This document shows positions 8,159-16,900 of a stretch of 32,894 nt of DNA, one piece after another. The notes beneath the pieces are model-generated. The model did no database searches, was not told the DNA's origin, and saw only the letters and a program-made list of their open reading frames with translations. The DNA comes from Helicobacteraceae bacterium (GTDB lineage Bacteria > Campylobacterota > Campylobacteria > Campylobacterales > SZUA-545). The position numbers and the translations under genes were made by a program. Where the stretch lies: the NCBI GenBank assembly GCA_031260125.1, contig JAIRKM010000038.1:1-32894 (forward strand), given 5' to 3'. The stretch's first letter is position 1; every line of letters starts with the position of its first letter.

Positions 8159-8623
8159 CTATAAATATCCGCTTTTTTTGAAGTATCCCAACACCTTTTT
8201 GTAGATTGGGCGCTTAAAATACGAAACCTGCTTTAGCACGTCCTTCATTCCCACATATTTGTAGCGGATAAACTCCGGCGAGTGCGTCTTGAGGTTGACT
8301 TCCGCGCTGGGCTTTAGCCGAACGAGGAAATATTTCTGAATCTGCCCGTCATAGGGGTAGCGTTTGCGGGAAACGCCCTCTGGAAAATCGTAGTGGATCC
8401 ACTCCGGATGCTCGGCAATGATCTCCACCTCGTTTGTACCTATCTCCTCTTTTAGCTCTCTGAAAAGCGCCGTCTTCGCGTCTTCGTTGCGATCTATGCC
8501 GCCCTGCGGAAACTGCCACGCGCCTCCCACGTCGCTTCTCTCTGCGATCAGCAGCCTACACTCGCTGGGATAATCGCTTGATACAATAACAGCGGCTACA
8601 TTCGGACGGTAGTTTTTTTCCAA
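8159..8623 (-). CDS. rppH: RNA pyrophosphohydrolase (Nudix)
   Basis: 154 aa Nudix hydrolase; the Nudix box is complete at GGIDRNEDAKTALFRELKEEIG apart from normal family variation, with WQFPQGG before it, the signature of the RppH/NudH/IalA group. The family removes pyrophosphate from 5'-triphosphate mRNA to trigger decay, and also cleaves dinucleoside polyphosphates. Start is TTG at 8623; the next residues match family N-termini (YRPNVAAVI) and no ATG is available. First gene of the operon that continues through lysC, hobA, holB and folP, and divergent from hemW. Confidence 0.93.
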   Translation of the reverse strand: MEKNYRPNVAAVIVSSDYPSECRLLIAERSDVGGAWQFPQGGIDRNEDAKTALFRELKEEIGTNEVEIIAEHPEWIHYDFPEGVSRKRYPYDGQIQKYFLVRLKPSAEVNLKTHSPEFIRYKYVGMKDVLKQVSYFKRPIYKKVLGYFKKSGYL

Positions 8624-8679
8624 AACCGCGTATGCCTTTCAGGATTCTTTGGGCGTAATTGTAGCAATGAGGAGTTGAG

Positions 8680-9720
8680 TTGATCTACCTGCATGTCCCC
8701 TTCTGCGAAACCAAATGCCCGTATTGCGCCTTCAACTCCTTTACCGCGCCGCTCGTGGAAGCGCAAAGCTACGTAAGCGCCGTTTTAAGACAGCTTGAAA
8801 ACGACATAGGTCTGTACAATTTCCGCCACGCCGATTCGCTCTACATCGGCGGTGGCACTCCGTCTATGCTGGCGGCAAAACTCTATAAACCCTTTTTTGA
8901 GGCGCTAAAAGGCGTATTGACAGGAGAGGCGGAGATTACAGTCGAAGCAAATCCCGCTTCCCTTGTCAAAGAATGGGCGGAGGGTATGGCTGAGCTTGGG
9001 GCAAATAGAATCAGCATAGGCGTTCAGAGTTTTGACGACAGAAAGCTCAAAAGGCTGGGACGAACCCACACGGCGCAAGAGGCGATCGAGGCAATTGGGA
9101 TCGCCAAGAGCGCCGGTTTTGAAGAGATAAGCGTTGATTTTATCTACGCTGTCAAAGGCGACACGCTTAATCTGCTCTTAAACGATCTAAGGATCGCGGC
9201 GGAACTAGGAGTAACGCACATCAGCGCCTATCAGCTTACAGTCGAAAATAACCGCGCGCTCCAAAAGATCGATCGCAATCTGGAAAAGCGCTTCTCGCTC
9301 GCGATAGATGTTGCCGGTTACCCGCGCTACGAGGTGTCAAACTACGGCAAAAAACCCTCGCGCCATAATGCGGGGTATTGGAACGGGCTGGAATACCTTG
9401 GTCTAGGAGCCGGCGCGACGGGAACGGCACGCGCCGATGATGGCTGGATCAGATACGAGCCGCTAAAGAGTATCGGGGCGTATATTGCCGATCCACGCGC
9501 AAAAACGATTGAAAAGATCAGCCAGATCATCTATAATAGTGAACGCCTGATGCTGGGTTTGCGGTGTAACGAAGGCTTTGAACGCTCCCGCCTCACCGTC
9601 GAGCAACTTAAAAGAGCTAAATTCTTACTAGCGGGCGGAAAGCTGATGGCGCGTGGAGATCGCCTATATAACACCGATCTGTGGATCGGCGATGAGATAT
9701 GGCTTTATTTAAATCAATAG
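8680..9720 (+). CDS. hemW: Radical SAM HemW-like protein (heme chaperone, HemN family)
   Basis: 346 aa. The radical-SAM cluster motif CX3CX2C is at Cys9, Cys13 and Cys16 (HVPFCETKCPYCAF). YIGGGTPSML, EANP, NRISIGVQSFDD and the later HISAYQLTVE are HemN/HemW signatures. It is shorter than true HemN (about 450 aa) and begins directly at the radical-SAM motif, which is the HemW pattern; HemW inserts heme into target proteins rather than oxidising coproporphyrinogen. The TTG start at 8680 follows GAGGAG by about 6 nt. Divergent from rppH, with an Hpt-domain gene 10 nt downstream. Confidence 0.9.
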   Translation: MIYLHVPFCETKCPYCAFNSFTAPLVEAQSYVSAVLRQLENDIGLYNFRHADSLYIGGGTPSMLAAKLYKPFFEALKGVLTGEAEITVEANPASLVKEWAEGMAELGANRISIGVQSFDDRKLKRLGRTHTAQEAIEAIGIAKSAGFEEISVDFIYAVKGDTLNLLLNDLRIAAELGVTHISAYQLTVENNRALQKIDRNLEKRFSLAIDVAGYPRYEVSNYGKKPSRHNAGYWNGLEYLGLGAGATGTARADDGWIRYEPLKSIGAYIADPRAKTIEKISQIIYNSERLMLGLRCNEGFERSRLTVEQLKRAKFLLAGGKLMARGDRLYNTDLWIGDEIWLYLNQ

Positions 9721-9730
9721 GAGATAGCGT

Positions 9731-10129
9731 ATGGGAATACTCGATCAAGCGCATAAAGATTTTGACTATGAGATTGTCGATGAGTTCATAGATCACTTTG
9801 AGGTTATGAAAGATTCTATGCAACCGGCTATTCTAGCTCTCGAAAACGAAGTCGGTTACCATAACCGCATTGACGAGCTGTTTAGGATATTCCACAATCT
9901 AAAATCCGCCTCCAGCTATTTGAGGTTTGAGCGGATCAACCGTCTCTCCGCCTTTGTGGAAAATTCGCTGGAAGAGTTGCGCAAACTCTCGCCGCCGCCG
10001 GAGAGGTATATTGATTGGATGCTGCTGGTCTCCGATCAGTTCAACGTCTGGTTTCTCGATCTTATCAATAATCGCGAACGCTTCACGCCTATCGACATCA
10101 CGCTGTTCAACGACCCTAGCGTGGAATAG
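9731..10129 (+). CDS. Hpt (histidine phosphotransfer) domain protein
   Basis: 132 aa, helical. The Hpt signature is IFHNLKSASSYLRF, with the His as the candidate phosphoacceptor and the usual Lys two residues after Asn-Leu. No kinase or receiver domain is attached, so it is a free phosphorelay intermediate or a degraded CheA P1-like module. AGGAG lies 6 nt before the ATG. It follows hemW by 10 nt, so cotranscription is likely, but the partners are not in this window (the orphan receiver-like protein at 1917-2333 is one candidate, by inference only). Confidence 0.8.
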   Translation: MGILDQAHKDFDYEIVDEFIDHFEVMKDSMQPAILALENEVGYHNRIDELFRIFHNLKSASSYLRFERINRLSAFVENSLEELRKLSPPPERYIDWMLLVSDQFNVWFLDLINNRERFTPIDITLFNDPSVE

Positions 10130-10146
10130 GCGCTTGGCACCGGACG

Positions 10147-11145
10147 CTAATTAAAAACTACCTGTTTTTCGCCCTCGATCAGCTCGCCTATTATGTAGCC
10201 GCCCGCGCTGTCGGCTACTCTCTGCGCGTTGTTCTTATCGACCACCCAGATCATTCCCACTCCCATATTGAAGGTGCTAAACATCTCTTTTTCTTCCACA
10301 TACTTGCCAAGCAGCGTAAAAATAGCCGGTGTTTTGATGGCGCGCTTCTCAATTACCGCCTGTATATTTTTCGGCAGCGATCGCGGCAGATTCTCCACTA
10401 TTCCTCCGCCGGTAATGTGAGCGACCGCCTTTATGTCCGATCGATGCGCCTTAAACCGCTTGACGTATATCTCCGTCGGTTTCAAGAGCAGATTGATCAG
10501 ATTTTCACCGTCAAATATATCGTTCAGGCTCATCTTCATACGTCCTAACAGCAGCTCGTTGACAAGCGCAAAACCGTTGCTGTGCAAACCGGAGCTTGGA
10601 AGCGCCACAAGCCGATCGCCCTTTTGCGGCTTAGGTGGGTTGAGAAAGTCTTCCTCCTCGATCATACCCACGGCAAAACCCGCCAGATCAAAGTCGTTGT
10701 AGTGGTAGATACCCGGCATTTCGGCGGTTTCGCCGCCGATAAGAGCGCACTGAGCCTCTACACATCCCGCCGCAATACCCTCAATCACCTGCTTCGCGCT
10801 ATTTATCTTCAGTCTGCCCGACGCGTAATAGTCAAGAAAAAAGAGCGGCTCACCGCGATTACAGATAATATCGTTCACGCACATCGCCACCAGATCGATG
10901 CCTATGGTATTTAAAATTCCGCTCTTAACGGCTAAGCGGAGCTTTGTCCCTACTCCATCCGCCGCCGCGAGCATTACGGGCTTCTTATATTTCGGCGGTA
11001 CGGCAAACGCTCCGGAAAACGACCCAATCCCGTTTAGCACCCCGGCTATATTCGTCAGCTTGACTATCGGTTTGATCGCCTCCACAAGCGCGTTGCCAGC
11101 CACAATATCCACCCCAGCTTCTTTATAATTAATTGCACACCTCAC
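10147..11145 (-). CDS. purM: Phosphoribosylformylglycinamidine cyclo-ligase (AIR synthetase)
   Basis: 332 aa; ATP-dependent closure of the imidazole ring in purine synthesis (FGAM to AIR). Family motifs: YKEAGVDIVAGNALVE at the N-terminus, AAADGVGTKLRLA, IGIDLVAMCVNDI, ALIGGETAEMPG, LPSSGLHSNGFALV, HITGGGIVENLPRSLP and FNMGVGMIWVV. The start is taken as GTG at 11145, because a nearby ATG (11149) is out of frame. Monocistronic here: convergent with the Hpt gene (17 nt between stops) and divergent from the SpeE-like gene. Confidence 0.95.
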   Translation of the reverse strand: MRCAINYKEAGVDIVAGNALVEAIKPIVKLTNIAGVLNGIGSFSGAFAVPPKYKKPVMLAAADGVGTKLRLAVKSGILNTIGIDLVAMCVNDIICNRGEPLFFLDYYASGRLKINSAKQVIEGIAAGCVEAQCALIGGETAEMPGIYHYNDFDLAGFAVGMIEEEDFLNPPKPQKGDRLVALPSSGLHSNGFALVNELLLGRMKMSLNDIFDGENLINLLLKPTEIYVKRFKAHRSDIKAVAHITGGGIVENLPRSLPKNIQAVIEKRAIKTPAIFTLLGKYVEEKEMFSTFNMGVGMIWVVDKNNAQRVADSAGGYIIGELIEGEKQVVFN

Positions 11146-11208
11146 GCATAAAAATATTTGTTAATAATAGCCGATCTCAACATTAAACGCCCTAAAGCGC
11201 CCTATTGC

Positions 11209-11214
11209 TACAAT
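11209..11214 (+). promoter_or_regulatory. Putative -10 box for the speE-like/tgt operon
   Basis: TACAAT lies about 30 nt before the ATG of the SpeE-like gene in an AT-rich, otherwise empty 98-nt divergent spacer. It is a motif read only, with no recognisable -35. Confidence 0.3.
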
Positions 11215-11243
11215 GATAACATCTATAAAAAAGAAAATACTAA

Positions 11244-11840
11244 ATGCTATATATTTATGAGTTTGCGGCGCATGCGCCCCTATGCGTGCGGGAAGAAACA
11301 AGAAGCGTACTGGTGCTGTGCGAAAGCGCCGATGGAGCGCTGATCGACGAGTTTGCCAAGCACAGCCAGCCGCCAAATGTAACCGTCTTCTCCTCAAGAG
11401 CCGCCTCTTTTAAGGCGGAAAACTGCGATTTTAAGAGTGGGTCGATCGCGGCGCTGGTTGAAACGGAAGAGCGCCTCTTCGACGTAGCGATCGATCTTAG
11501 AACCGTAAAACCAAATAGGCAGGAGTGTCTTGAACTGCTTGGCAGGCTGACCGAAAACGGCATAGCGCTTAAAGCGTTCGGCGCGCTGGAAAACGAGGCG
11601 CTCAAGGCGTTTGGCAGTTGTCGCTACGTGATTCCGTTTGCCTTTAGCTCGTTCTTGCCTTTAGACCGCGCGGTCGACGGTTTTATATTCGCGTCAAAAA
11701 AGTTTCATCCTACTGCCGATCTGAGGCTTCAAAAAGCCGATATGCTGAGCAATCTCCGTTACTACAGCGTCGAAACGCACATCGCATCCTTTGCCCTGCC
11801 GCCGTTTATCTATGAAAAATTTGACGCGCTGAAGATATAG
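11244..11840 (+). CDS. Spermidine synthase-like protein, N-terminally shortened
   Basis: 198 aa. The last 30 residues ([21 protein letters not shown]) match the end of Helicobacter SpeE as I recall it, and the segment [18 protein letters not shown] aligns with its Rossmann entry. About 55-60 N-terminal residues of the 262-aa Helicobacter protein are absent, including the beta-rich oligomerisation region and the HIESELLAHM substrate-site segment. The EPD motif that should carry the catalytic Asp reads as AIDLRTVKP here. No in-frame upstream coding exists before 11244. So it is a SpeE homologue by descent, but polyamine synthesis is doubtful. First gene of the tgt-mqnA operon, with 2 nt to tgt. 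Confidence 0.65.
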   Translation: MLYIYEFAAHAPLCVREETRSVLVLCESADGALIDEFAKHSQPPNVTVFSSRAASFKAENCDFKSGSIAALVETEERLFDVAIDLRTVKPNRQECLELLGRLTENGIALKAFGALENEALKAFGSCRYVIPFAFSSFLPLDRAVDGFIFASKKFHPTADLRLQKADMLSNLRYYSVETHIASFALPPFIYEKFDALKI

Positions 11841-11842
11841 CG

Positions 11843-12967
11843 ATGTTTACTGTAGAGGCAAGCTGCCTAAACGCCCGCGCGGGACGGATCACAATAGGTA
11901 AAAAAGAGATCAAAACGCCGGCGTTTATGCCTGTAGGCACGCAGGGGTGCGTAAAAGCGCTCGATGCCGTTGATATAAGCGAGATATTGAAGCCGGATAT
12001 CATCCTCGCCAACACCTATCACCTCTACCTGCGTCCCAACCCCGAAACGATCGAGCGTTTTGGCGGACTGCGCGCCTTTACCGGCTGCGATTCGCTTTTT
12101 CTTACCGACAGCGGGGGATTTCAGGCGTTTAGTCTGCCCGGCGCGAAGGTGATGGACGAAGGCATAGAGTTTCAGAGTCACATTGATGGCAGTACCCATT
12201 TTTTCACGCCGGAGATCGTGATCAACATTCAGCACAAACTCAAAAGCGATATTGTGATGGTTTTAGACGATCTTGTCGCGCTTCCAGCCGATCCAAAGCG
12301 CGTGAATCTCTCGGTGGAAAGGACGCTTCACTGGGCGGAACAGTCGCTTGTATTCCACCGAACGCACCGCACAGACGAATCTCAGAAGATCTTTGCCATT
12401 GTGCAGGGCGGAACGGACGAGCAATTGCGCGCAAAGAGCGCGAACGGCCTAAACGCGCTTGAATATGAAAACAGAGGCTTTGACGGGTTTGCCATAGGAG
12501 GATTGAGCGTAGGAGAGTCTAGCGCCCTGATGTACGAGACGATCGAGGCGGTAACGCCGCTGCTGCCAAGAGAAAAACCGCGCTACCTCATGGGGGTGGG
12601 AACGCCTGAAAATCTAATCGAGGCGATCGATCGCGGAGTGGATATGTTTGACTGCGTAATGCCCAGCAGAAACGCCAGAAACGGCACGCTCTTTACCTCA
12701 AGCGGGAAATATAACATCAAGCGCCCAATATACGCGCTTGATAACGAACCAATCGACGCTTCATGCGGCTGCTACACCTGCCGCCGCTACTCAAAAGGGT
12801 ATTTAAGCCACCTTTTCCGCACGGGCGAACTGACCTATTACAGGCTTGCCACGCTACACAATCTGCACTACTACCTCTCTTTGATGAGAGAGGCGCGAGC
12901 GGCAATTCTAAGCGGACGCTGGAGCGAATTTAAGGGAGAATTCTACGCAAAAAGGGGAAAAGAGTGA
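11843..12967 (+). CDS. tgt: tRNA-guanine transglycosylase
   Basis: 374 aa; exchanges G34 for preQ1 in GUN anticodons (queuosine pathway). Visible: [20 protein letters not shown], the catalytic Asp region [42 protein letters not shown], the nucleophile region [12 protein letters not shown], and a Zn site in [10 protein letters not shown]...YLSHLF...ATLHN. Length is normal for bacterial Tgt. QueC, another queuosine gene, is at 25.8 kb on the same strand. Sits 2 nt after the SpeE-like gene and overlaps mqnA by 4 nt. Confidence 0.97.
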   Translation: MFTVEASCLNARAGRITIGKKEIKTPAFMPVGTQGCVKALDAVDISEILKPDIILANTYHLYLRPNPETIERFGGLRAFTGCDSLFLTDSGGFQAFSLPGAKVMDEGIEFQSHIDGSTHFFTPEIVINIQHKLKSDIVMVLDDLVALPADPKRVNLSVERTLHWAEQSLVFHRTHRTDESQKIFAIVQGGTDEQLRAKSANGLNALEYENRGFDGFAIGGLSVGESSALMYETIEAVTPLLPREKPRYLMGVGTPENLIEAIDRGVDMFDCVMPSRNARNGTLFTSSGKYNIKRPIYALDNEPIDASCGCYTCRRYSKGYLSHLFRTGELTYYRLATLHNLHYYLSLMREARAAILSGRWSEFKGEFYAKRGKE

Positions 12968-13629
12968 TCTTAGGGCGAATAAACTACCTGAATCTGCTGC
13001 CGTTTTACCTGTTTTTGAAGCGCTACCACGGCAGGCTTTTACAGATGAGCAACTTCAAAAAAGGCTCTCCAAGCGCTATCAACGGGCTGTATAAACGACG
13101 GCTGATCGACGCGGGTTTTATTTCCAGCATCAAAAGCCGCCGCCAAAAAGGAACGAACATTGGGATCATCGCCAAAAACGCCGTAACGAGCGTGCTGGTT
13201 CTTGAAGGCGAGTTTAAGGCGGATGAAGAATCGGCGACATCAAACGCCCTCGCACGCATGCTGGGGCTAAAGGGGCGCGTGATGATAGGCGATAAGGCGC
13301 TGAAACTCTATATTGACGGCGCAAAGACGATCGATCTGGCGGTTGAGTGGCAGAATCGAACCGGAATGCCGTTTGTTTTTTCTAAAATGTGCTACACTAA
13401 GAGCGGAAAATTTGTTAAGAAGCTATCCAAACACTTCCTGCAGAAATTAAGCCGCAGAGTACCGCAGATAGTGTTGCGAGATCGTGAAAAAAAGACAGGT
13501 ATTCCCGCCGATCAAATCAGTGCCTATTTAAGCCGACTCGATTACAAAATTGATCTAAAGGCGCAGAGGGCTTTGAAAAAATTTCTTATAATGGCAAGGG
13601 GTTATGAAAGTATTAGTTATTCTATATGA
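12964..13629 (+). CDS. mqnA: Chorismate dehydratase MqnA (futalosine pathway)
   Basis: 221 aa, the short form usual in Campylobacterota. The N-terminus [12 protein letters not shown] is the MqnA signature, followed by the [24 protein letters not shown] segment corresponding to the periplasmic-binding-like substrate cleft. MqnA converts chorismate to 3-enolpyruvoylbenzoate, the entry to menaquinone synthesis without MenB/MenD, as in Helicobacter and Campylobacter. The GTG start overlaps the tgt stop (GTGA). Its 3' end overlaps the following glycosyltransferase start by 26 nt. Confidence 0.83.
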   Translation: MILGRINYLNLLPFYLFLKRYHGRLLQMSNFKKGSPSAINGLYKRRLIDAGFISSIKSRRQKGTNIGIIAKNAVTSVLVLEGEFKADEESATSNALARMLGLKGRVMIGDKALKLYIDGAKTIDLAVEWQNRTGMPFVFSKMCYTKSGKFVKKLSKHFLQKLSRRVPQIVLRDREKKTGIPADQISAYLSRLDYKIDLKAQRALKKFLIMARGYESISYSI

Positions 13630-14602
13630 TAACGACTTCAACGATACTGTTTGGCACGCGCTTAATCTGGCGGCGCTTTTGTATCAAAACGGAAACGACA
13701 TCCGTGTCGCTTTAAAGAGCGGAAGCCCTATTGAGGGGATAATCAAAAGCAGAAAGTTGCCGATCGAGCATGTTCTTGCTGAAAAGCAGGGGTTTTTTTC
13801 ACAATTTGCGCAAAGCGATATGTTTAAAGCTCTCCAAAGTCGTTTTCCTCCCGACGTAGTGCTGTGCTATGGCGGCAAGCCAAAAGGAATTAAACATTTT
13901 AAACAGGCAAAAACGATCGGTGTTGTTACTGATTTTCATAGCGGGTTGTGGGCAAAAAAATATAAATATCTGATCGCTTCCAGTCAGGCAATAAAAACAG
14001 AGCTTTCGACGTTTATTTCGCAGGATAATATATCTGTTTTGTACGGCAATGTTGAACGAGTCGACGCGCTTAAAAGAGAAGAAACGCGCAAAAAACTTCG
14101 TAAAGAATTCGGTTTCAGCGAAAAAAATGTCGTGATCGGCATCATCGGCAGAATCGACAGCCACAGTGGACACGATCTGCTGTTTCAAGCGATCTCCTCC
14201 GACTATCATCCGAACATAAAGCTGTTTGCTTTTGTCGAGAGCGAAAGTGATTCGGAAGCGTTTCGACAAATCGGCAGAAAGTACAACTTCGGGCGGATCG
14301 CGCTCTCAATGCTAAGAGAACAGTTTGACACCTCTGCGCTCAGTCTGCTCGACATCGGCGTAATCGGCGACGATCGCCCAAACGGTGTCGCGAGGCGCGC
14401 GATTGAGCTGTTTTCCGCCGGCGTTACCGTAGTGGCTTCAAGCGTCAGCGCGGATGGTGAGCTTGTGCCGGAAAGCAACCGCTGCCGCGATATGTACCCA
14501 AAGGCGTTTTTGCACACGATAATCGATCACCAAAAGATAGAATCGACGCCGGCGCTAAAAGACACATACGCGGTATGGCAGGATATTATAAAAACTTTGT
14601 AG
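13604..14602 (+). CDS. Glycosyltransferase-like protein, GT-B fold
   Basis: 332 aa. The N-terminal half resembles a GT-B acceptor domain ([27 protein letters not shown]...), followed at about residue 165 by the donor-domain start NVVIGIIGRIDSHSGHDLLFQAI. The C-terminal AIELFSAGVTVVASSVSADGE is the degenerate E-x7-E/G-rich nucleotide-sugar loop of GT4-like enzymes. No membrane segment is present. The ATG overlaps mqnA by 26 nt; AAGGGG sits immediately upstream. Acceptor and sugar cannot be read from the sequence. It is separate from the large glycan cluster at 26.6 kb. Confidence 0.72.
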   Translation: MKVLVILYDNDFNDTVWHALNLAALLYQNGNDIRVALKSGSPIEGIIKSRKLPIEHVLAEKQGFFSQFAQSDMFKALQSRFPPDVVLCYGGKPKGIKHFKQAKTIGVVTDFHSGLWAKKYKYLIASSQAIKTELSTFISQDNISVLYGNVERVDALKREETRKKLRKEFGFSEKNVVIGIIGRIDSHSGHDLLFQAISSDYHPNIKLFAFVESESDSEAFRQIGRKYNFGRIALSMLREQFDTSALSLLDIGVIGDDRPNGVARRAIELFSAGVTVVASSVSADGELVPESNRCRDMYPKAFLHTIIDHQKIESTPALKDTYAVWQDIIKTL

Positions 14603-14639
14603 CGCGTAAAATTCAAAACGGCGGCGCAAAAGAGGCTGT

Positions 14640-15536
14640 TCAATACACGATCGATCTCTCTAGCAGCCCCTTGCGCACGGCGCTCATAAGGAAATTTTTA
14701 TTTTTGCACCACATTGGCGCGATCAGACTCTCTTTCTCCGTTCCCGCGCTGACGCGCTGATAGATCATCTCTTCCGGCAGACGTTCAGCCGCTAAAGAGA
14801 GCAGTTCTACATACTCGTCAAGCCCCATTGTATTGATCTCTGTCTTTGCGAGCGCGGTATTTTTCACAACATAGAGCGGATGTATCTTTACGGCGTCAAC
14901 CTTCAACTCGGCGACGCGATCGACGCTTGAAAGGATCATCTCTTTCGTTTCGCCCTCTAAACCGAAGATTAAATGCGCGCAAACGTTGATCGAGCGCGCT
15001 TTAAGATCGGCGATTGTCGCGGCAATTTCTGAAAAATTCTCCTGACGGTTGATCGCATCAAGCGTTTTGTCATGGGTGGACTGCACTCCGATCTCCACCC
15101 ACAGATAGGTTTTTTTATTGAGAGCTTCCAGATACTCCGCCTTTTCGCCATCGATACAGTCCGCCCTCGTCCCTATGCTGATGCCAACGCAATTTTTCAG
15201 ATTCAACGCCGCGTTGTGAAGCCGCCGCAGCAGCGAAATGCCGCAATAGGTGTTCGTATAGGACTGAAAGTAGGCTATGAAGTGCTTAACCCCCCGTTTA
15301 TTAAAACCAGCCGCGCCGTTTTTATACTGTTCAATAAGCGCCTCTACGGGATCGGAGCTTTTGCCCGCCGCCACGTACGCGGTAAAAGAATCGTTTAGAC
15401 AATATGAGCAGCCGCCGCGCGCAATGGCGCCATCGATATTCGGACAGGTAAAACCGGGTATGGCGAGTGGGATTTTGCGCACTGGAAAACCAAATCGGGC
15501 GCGCAAATGACGTCCAAAGGTGTTCAAAACTCTCAT
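14640..15536 (-). CDS. YhcC-family radical SAM protein
   Basis: 298 aa of the TIGR01212/YhcC group, whose substrate is unknown. Cluster-type cysteines are in FTCPNIDGAIARGGCSYC (Cys31, Cys43, Cys46), the family's N-terminal CPN...GGCxYC arrangement. Further signatures: YFQSYTNTYC, GISIGTRADCID, WVEIGVQSTHD, CAHLIFGLEGET and VKIHPLYVVKNT. The ATG overlaps the purF stop by 4 nt, so it is translationally coupled to purine synthesis. Convergent with the GT-B gene. Confidence 0.9.
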   Translation of the reverse strand: MRVLNTFGRHLRARFGFPVRKIPLAIPGFTCPNIDGAIARGGCSYCLNDSFTAYVAAGKSSDPVEALIEQYKNGAAGFNKRGVKHFIAYFQSYTNTYCGISLLRRLHNAALNLKNCVGISIGTRADCIDGEKAEYLEALNKKTYLWVEIGVQSTHDKTLDAINRQENFSEIAATIADLKARSINVCAHLIFGLEGETKEMILSSVDRVAELKVDAVKIHPLYVVKNTALAKTEINTMGLDEYVELLSLAAERLPEEMIYQRVSAGTEKESLIAPMWCKNKNFLMSAVRKGLLERSIVY

Positions 15537-16885
15537 CGCTTGTGAAAGTACCTTCCGTCAAAACAGCTCAAACAGTAGTCTCCGTGCGAATGTACCGCCT
15601 TTTTCAGCGCCGCGACGGAGAGAAAGCAGAGGGAGTCGGCAGCTAGATAGTCTCGAATCTCCTCGGTTGATTTGCTGTGGCTTATCAACTCGTTCTGATG
15701 CGGCGTGTCTATGCCGTAGTAACAGGGAAATCCGATTGCGGGCGAGGCGATCCGCATATGCACCTCCTTCGCGCCGTAGCGTTTGAGCAGAGAGACGATC
15801 TTCTTGCTTGTCGTCCCACGAACGATGCTATCGTCCACAATTACGAGCCGCTTGCCGTCAATTAAGCTGCGAATAGGACTGAGTTTTCTCTTAACCTTTA
15901 GATCGCGTATCCTTTGCGTCGGTTCAATGAAGGTGCGTCCCACGTAATGGTTGCGGATAATCCCCAGCTCAAACGGCAAACCGCTTGCCTGCGAGTAGCC
16001 GATCGCATGCGGTATGCTGGAGTCGGGTACGGGTATTACCATATCCGCCTTGATCGGGTCTTCTTCCCATAAGAGTCTGCCCAACTCCTTGCGCACCTCG
16101 TAAACGCTCTCTCCAAACAGGAAGCTGTCGGGGCGTGCGAAATAGATATGTTCAAAGATACACTGTTTTGGAATGCTCTTAGCAAAATGGATCGACTCAG
16201 GTTCTCTGCCCTCCTGAAACACCACCATTTCGCCGGGTTCAATATCTCGCACAAACTCCGCTTCCGCGAGATCAAACGCGCACGTTTCACTGGCGACCAT
16301 ATAGCCGCCATCCACCTTGGCGATGCTTAGCGGTCTAAATCCGTGCGGATCGCGCGCGGCAAAAAGCTCCTTCTGGCTTAAAAAAAGTAGCGAGTACGCG
16401 CCTTCAACCTGACCTAGCGCGTCTAAAATTCTCAAACGCAAAGAGGTTTTATTGCTTTGCGCAACAAGGTGAATGAGATTTTCCGTGTCCATCGACGAGG
16501 AAAAAATCGCCCCCTTGTCGATCAGCTTCTTGCGTATCTTCATATACGTTGGGAAATTGCCGTTATGAGCGATTGCCATCTCACCCAGCGCGTAGCGGGC
16601 GAAAATAGGCTGCGCGTCCATCATAGTATGTTCGCCCGCCGTTGAATAGCGGTTATGGCCGATCGCTATACTCCCCTGCGCCCTTTCAAGCATCCGATCG
16701 TCGTAAGCCATCGAAACAAGCCCGTGTTTCTTGATCGTAGCGATTCTTTCGCCGTTGCTGACCGAGATTCCGGTCGCCTCCTGCCCTCTGTGCTGCATCG
16801 CGTAAAGACCAAGATAGGCATATTTTGCGGCGTTTTTTACACCAAATACGCCGACTACCGCGCATTTTTCTCGAAGCTCACGCAA
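15533..16885 (-). CDS. purF: Amidophosphoribosyltransferase, Fe-S type
   Basis: 450 aa; glutamine + PRPP to phosphoribosylamine, the committed purine step. The N-terminal Ntn glutaminase has its nucleophile at Cys8 in KCAVVGVFG, so a 7-residue propeptide must be removed, unlike the E. coli enzyme. Four cysteines at 242, 388, 438 and 441 (QCIFEHIYF, FPCYYG, YCLSC) match the [4Fe-4S] ligands of Bacillus PurF. The PRPP loop is LVIVDDSIVRGTT. The start is TTG at 16885, with AAAGGA about 8 nt upstream. 15 nt after dapB, and followed by an overlapping yhcC. Confidence 0.95.
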   Translation of the reverse strand: MRELREKCAVVGVFGVKNAAKYAYLGLYAMQHRGQEATGISVSNGERIATIKKHGLVSMAYDDRMLERAQGSIAIGHNRYSTAGEHTMMDAQPIFARYALGEMAIAHNGNFPTYMKIRKKLIDKGAIFSSSMDTENLIHLVAQSNKTSLRLRILDALGQVEGAYSLLFLSQKELFAARDPHGFRPLSIAKVDGGYMVASETCAFDLAEAEFVRDIEPGEMVVFQEGREPESIHFAKSIPKQCIFEHIYFARPDSFLFGESVYEVRKELGRLLWEEDPIKADMVIPVPDSSIPHAIGYSQASGLPFELGIIRNHYVGRTFIEPTQRIRDLKVKRKLSPIRSLIDGKRLVIVDDSIVRGTTSKKIVSLLKRYGAKEVHMRIASPAIGFPCYYGIDTPHQNELISHSKSTEEIRDYLAADSLCFLSVAALKKAVHSHGDYCLSCFDGRYFHKR

Positions 16886-16900
16886 GAAGAGTTCCTTTCT

